From contig NZ_PHHD01000001.1 of the NCBI RefSeq assembly GCF_002813445.1, forward strand, positions 5,146,001-5,210,000: a stretch of DNA of 64,000 bases, read 5' to 3'. The DNA is from Pseudomonas tolaasii NCPPB 2192 (lineage in GTDB: Bacteria > Pseudomonadota > Gammaproteobacteria > Pseudomonadales > Pseudomonadaceae). The first letter of the stretch is position 1. Every line of letters begins with the position of its first letter. A model generated the notes under the pieces. It searched no databases. It saw only the letters and a list, made by a program, of their open reading frames with translations, and was not told the origin of the DNA. The position numbers were made by a program, and so were the translations under genes. Of this stretch, positions 61,533 to 64,000 are shown piece by piece.

Positions 61533-64000
61533 AGATTCTCGCCATTCGCCTGAAAAACCTGGCCTCCCTGGCCGGCCCGTTTGAAATCGACTTTACCGCC
61601 GAGCCCCTGGCCAGCGCCGGGTTGTTTGCGATTACCGGCCCCACCGGCGCGGGTAAAAGTACCCTGCTCGACGCGCTGTGCCTGGCACTGTTTGGAGCCG
61701 TGCCGCGTCTGGGCGACACCGGCCAGGCCAAAATGCCGGACGCCGACAGCGACATTTCCATCGGTGACCCGCGCACCTTGCTGCGCCGTGGTACGGGCGG
61801 CGGGTATGCCGAGGTGGATTTTGTCGGCGTCAGCGGCCGTCGCTACCGCGCACGCTGGGAGGCCAATCGCGCCCGCGACAAAGCCAGTGGCAAGCTGCAA
61901 AACAGCCGGCAGAGCCTGACGGACCTGGACAGCGACCAACTGCTCGCCAGCCAGAAAACCGAATACAAGACCCAGTTGGAGCTGGCCCTGGGCCTGAACT
62001 TCGAGCAGTTCACCCGCGCGGTGTTGCTGGCGCAAAGCGAGTTCAGTGCATTCCTCAAGGCTAATGACAACGAGCGCAGCGAACTGCTGGAAAAGCTCAC
62101 CGACACGGCGCTTTACACCCAACTGGGCCGCCGCGCATTCGACAAGGCCAAAGACGCCAAGGACGCCCACAAACAACTGCAAGACCAGGCCACCGGCGTG
62201 ACCCCCATGGCCGCCGAAGCCCGCGCCGAACTCGACCAGCAACTGGCTGACGCCCAGCAACAATTCAAGCGCCAGCAAGCCCAACTCAAACAGCTGGAGG
62301 CGCAACACACCTGGCTCAAGGAATTGCGTGAGTGGCAAGAGCGCCAACGCAGCGCCGCCGAGCAGTTGCAGCAGGCCCAGCAACACTGGGACAGCCAGGG
62401 CCAGCAACGCCAGGACTTGAGCCGCCTGGACCAACTGGCGCCGCAACGGCATCAGTTTGCGCGCCAGGCCGAGGTCGCCTCATTGCTGACACCGCTTGCC
62501 GAGCACATTGAGCAACACATCGAGACACAAACAGCGCTGCACGCCCGTCAGGAACAGGCCCAGGAGCAACAGTCTGCCGCGCAGACGGCACTGGCCGACG
62601 CCCTGAAGAACCAGACAGACGCGGCACCACAGTTGCGTCAGGCTTTTGAAGAGCACAACACCCTCGCCCACCTGACCAAAGAACTGACCAAGCGCACCGA
62701 AGACCGGCAACAACAGGCAACCGCCTGTACCGAAGGCCAGGCACTGCTCAAGGGCTTACAGGACAAGCACACTGAAGTTGCCGAGCGCCTGCAACGCCTG
62801 GCCGCCGAACTGGAACGCAGCGCCGTGCTCGCGCCGCTGAGCGACGCCTGGGCCGCCTACCGTGAGCGCTTGCAACAACTGATGTTGATCGGCAATCGCC
62901 TGAACAAGGGCCAGGCCGAGCTGCCGCAGCTGGAACAGCGCGCCACCGCCGCCGCCGAGCAATTGGCACAACAACGCAATGCACTCGACCTGCTGTATCA
63001 GGAAGCCGGGGCCGAACCCCAGGCCGTGGCCGAGCAAATCCAGTTGCTCGCCAGCCTGTTGCAGGACAATCGCAAACAGCAGCGTGGGTTTGAAGACCTC
63101 ACGCGTTTGTGGGACAGCCAGCAACAACTCGACCAGCAAGCCGCACTCATCGCGCAAAAACTGGCGGACGCCGCGCAGCAGCGGGAAAAACTCAACGGCA
63201 ATGGCCTGCAAACCAAAGCCGAGCTGGCGGTTGCCGAACAAACCCTGACGGTGACCAAGCAGCTATTGGAGCGCCAGCGCCTGGCGCGCAGTGCCAGCGT
63301 CGAAGAATTGCGTGAGCAATTGCAGCACGACCAGCCCTGCCCGGTGTGCGGCAGCCATGAGCATCCGTATCACCAGCCTGAAGCCTTGCTGCAAAGCCTT
63401 GGCCGCCATGACGAAAGCGAAGAAGCCAACGCGCAGAAAACCGTCGACGCCCTGAAGGAAAAACTCACTGAGTTGCGCGGTGAGGTCGGCGGCTTGATTG
63501 CCCAACAAAAAGAGTTCCTGCAACAGCAGGAACAGCTGGGCATTCAACAACAGGGCCTGGCGACCAGCCTGGAGGCGCACCCACTCTGCGCGTCGCTGTT
63601 CAATCAGGACGCCGCCCAACGCAGCACCTGGCTGGCCCAGCAACTCAGCCAACTGACGCAAAGCATCACTCAGGACGAACACCGCCAGGGCGCCCTGCTC
63701 AACCTGCAACAAAACGCCGGGCGCTTGCAGCAGCAACTGCAGGCGGCGCAGGAGGCCAGCGGGCAAGCCCGTCAATTGCTGGTGGACCAGCAACGCGAGC
63801 TGGCCAGCGACCGCGAACGCCTGGACGAAGAACTCAATGCCTTCGCCAGCCTGCTGCCGGCGCAAACACTGGATGGCCTGCGCCGCGACCCGGCCAACAC
63901 CTTCATGGCGCTGGACCAGCAGGTCAGCCAGCGCCGCGAACAGCTGGATCGCCAGCGCGAGGAGTTGGAAGAACAGCAACAGCGCCAGCAAACCCTCGAC
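61529..64000 (+). CDS. sbcC: Exonuclease subunit SbcC, N-terminal part (cut by window edge)
   Basis: The frame is open from ATG 61529 to the end of the window, 824 codons. The Walker A of the ATPase head is GPTGAGKST (about residues 37-45). A Gln-rich coiled coil follows, interrupted by the zinc hook CPVCGSHEHP (about residues 605-614), which joins two SbcC arms. The second coiled-coil arm runs to the edge; Walker B and the C-terminal head lie outside. It is translationally coupled to sbcD. Confidence 0.95.
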   Translation, partial: MKILAIRLKNLASLAGPFEIDFTAEPLASAGLFAITGPTGAGKSTLLDALCLALFGAVPRLGDTGQAKMPDADSDISIGDPRTLLRRGTGGGYAEVDFVGVSGRRYRARWEANRARDKASGKLQNSRQSLTDLDSDQLLASQKTEYKTQLELALGLNFEQFTRAVLLAQSEFSAFLKANDNERSELLEKLTDTALYTQLGRRAFDKAKDAKDAHKQLQDQATGVTPMAAEARAELDQQLADAQQQFKRQQAQLKQLEAQHTWLKELREWQERQRSAAEQLQQAQQHWDSQGQQRQDLSRLDQLAPQRHQFARQAEVASLLTPLAEHIEQHIETQTALHARQEQAQEQQSAAQTALADALKNQTDAAPQLRQAFEEHNTLAHLTKELTKRTEDRQQQATACTEGQALLKGLQDKHTEVAERLQRLAAELERSAVLAPLSDAWAAYRERLQQLMLIGNRLNKGQAELPQLEQRATAAAEQLAQQRNALDLLYQEAGAEPQAVAEQIQLLASLLQDNRKQQRGFEDLTRLWDSQQQLDQQAALIAQKLADAAQQREKLNGNGLQTKAELAVAEQTLTVTKQLLERQRLARSASVEELREQLQHDQPCPVCGSHEHPYHQPEALLQSLGRHDESEEANAQKTVDALKEKLTELRGEVGGLIAQQKEFLQQQEQLGIQQQGLATSLEAHPLCASLFNQDAAQRSTWLAQQLSQLTQSITQDEHRQGALLNLQQNAGRLQQQLQAAQEASGQARQLLVDQQRELASDRERLDEELNAFASLLPAQTLDGLRRDPANTFMALDQQVSQRREQLDRQREELEEQQQRQQTLD

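Overview
The window looks like a chromosomal segment of a fluorescent-group Pseudomonas. The GC content is high. AmpR, AmpC, AcnB, GdhB and the itaconate gene order are Pseudomonas-like. Intergenic gaps are filled by REP/REPIN elements whose arms begin TGTGGGAGCTGGCTTGCCTG. Gene names rest on motif and family recognition by eye, without database searches. No tRNA, rRNA, CRISPR array, prophage or intact insertion sequence was seen.

Layout. Positions 1-8.8 kb hold housekeeping and accessory genes: an amidase fragment, a membrane protease with a 47-codon gene overlapping its start, an NTF2-like secreted protein, a MocR regulator divergent from an EamA transporter, YceI, a thioesterase, a Tat-exported dienelactone hydrolase and a DUF2252 protein. 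From 7.9 to 10.0 kb lies the ampR-ampC pair. From 10.1 to 20.0 kb lies a complete itaconate catabolic locus: a TRAP transporter, citramalyl-CoA lyase, CoA-transferase, MmgE/PrpD protein, acyl-CoA dehydrogenase, itaconyl-CoA hydratase and a divergent LysR regulator. Two near-identical palindromes, one before dctP and one between the regulator and ich, look like the regulator's operators.

From 20.0 to 28.8 kb are a GFA protein, a beta-lactamase-fold lipoprotein that has lost its nucleophile serine, MipA/OmpV, an RstAB-like two-component system, an MFS transporter, MiaE, a tandem universal stress protein and a DUF1289 protein. acnB (29.2-31.8 kb) has a long leader with an elaborate predicted stem. 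From 32 to 46.5 kb are a HAAAP amino-acid permease, a TetR regulator followed by an attenuator-like leader and a cysteine hydrolase, a hydroxyacid dehydrogenase, an orphan TadG-like protein, a phosphotransferase/SDR pair, a second MocR regulator, Tag glycosylase, and a DctA-family transporter followed by two GntR regulators. gdhB, the giant NAD-glutamate dehydrogenase, occupies 46.6-51.4 kb. A six-gene MoxR/Bat operon covers 52.6-59.4 kb, and sbcD-sbcC runs off the right edge.

The most unusual stretch is 59.4-60.2 kb. A small DUF3077-like gene is preceded by a structured region in which two segments (A, B) are complementary to two later segments (A', B') in the crossing order A-B-A'-B'. That is the architecture of phage C4 antisense RNA. 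The unit is bracketed by two inverted REPINs that share a 39-bp loop in opposite orientation.
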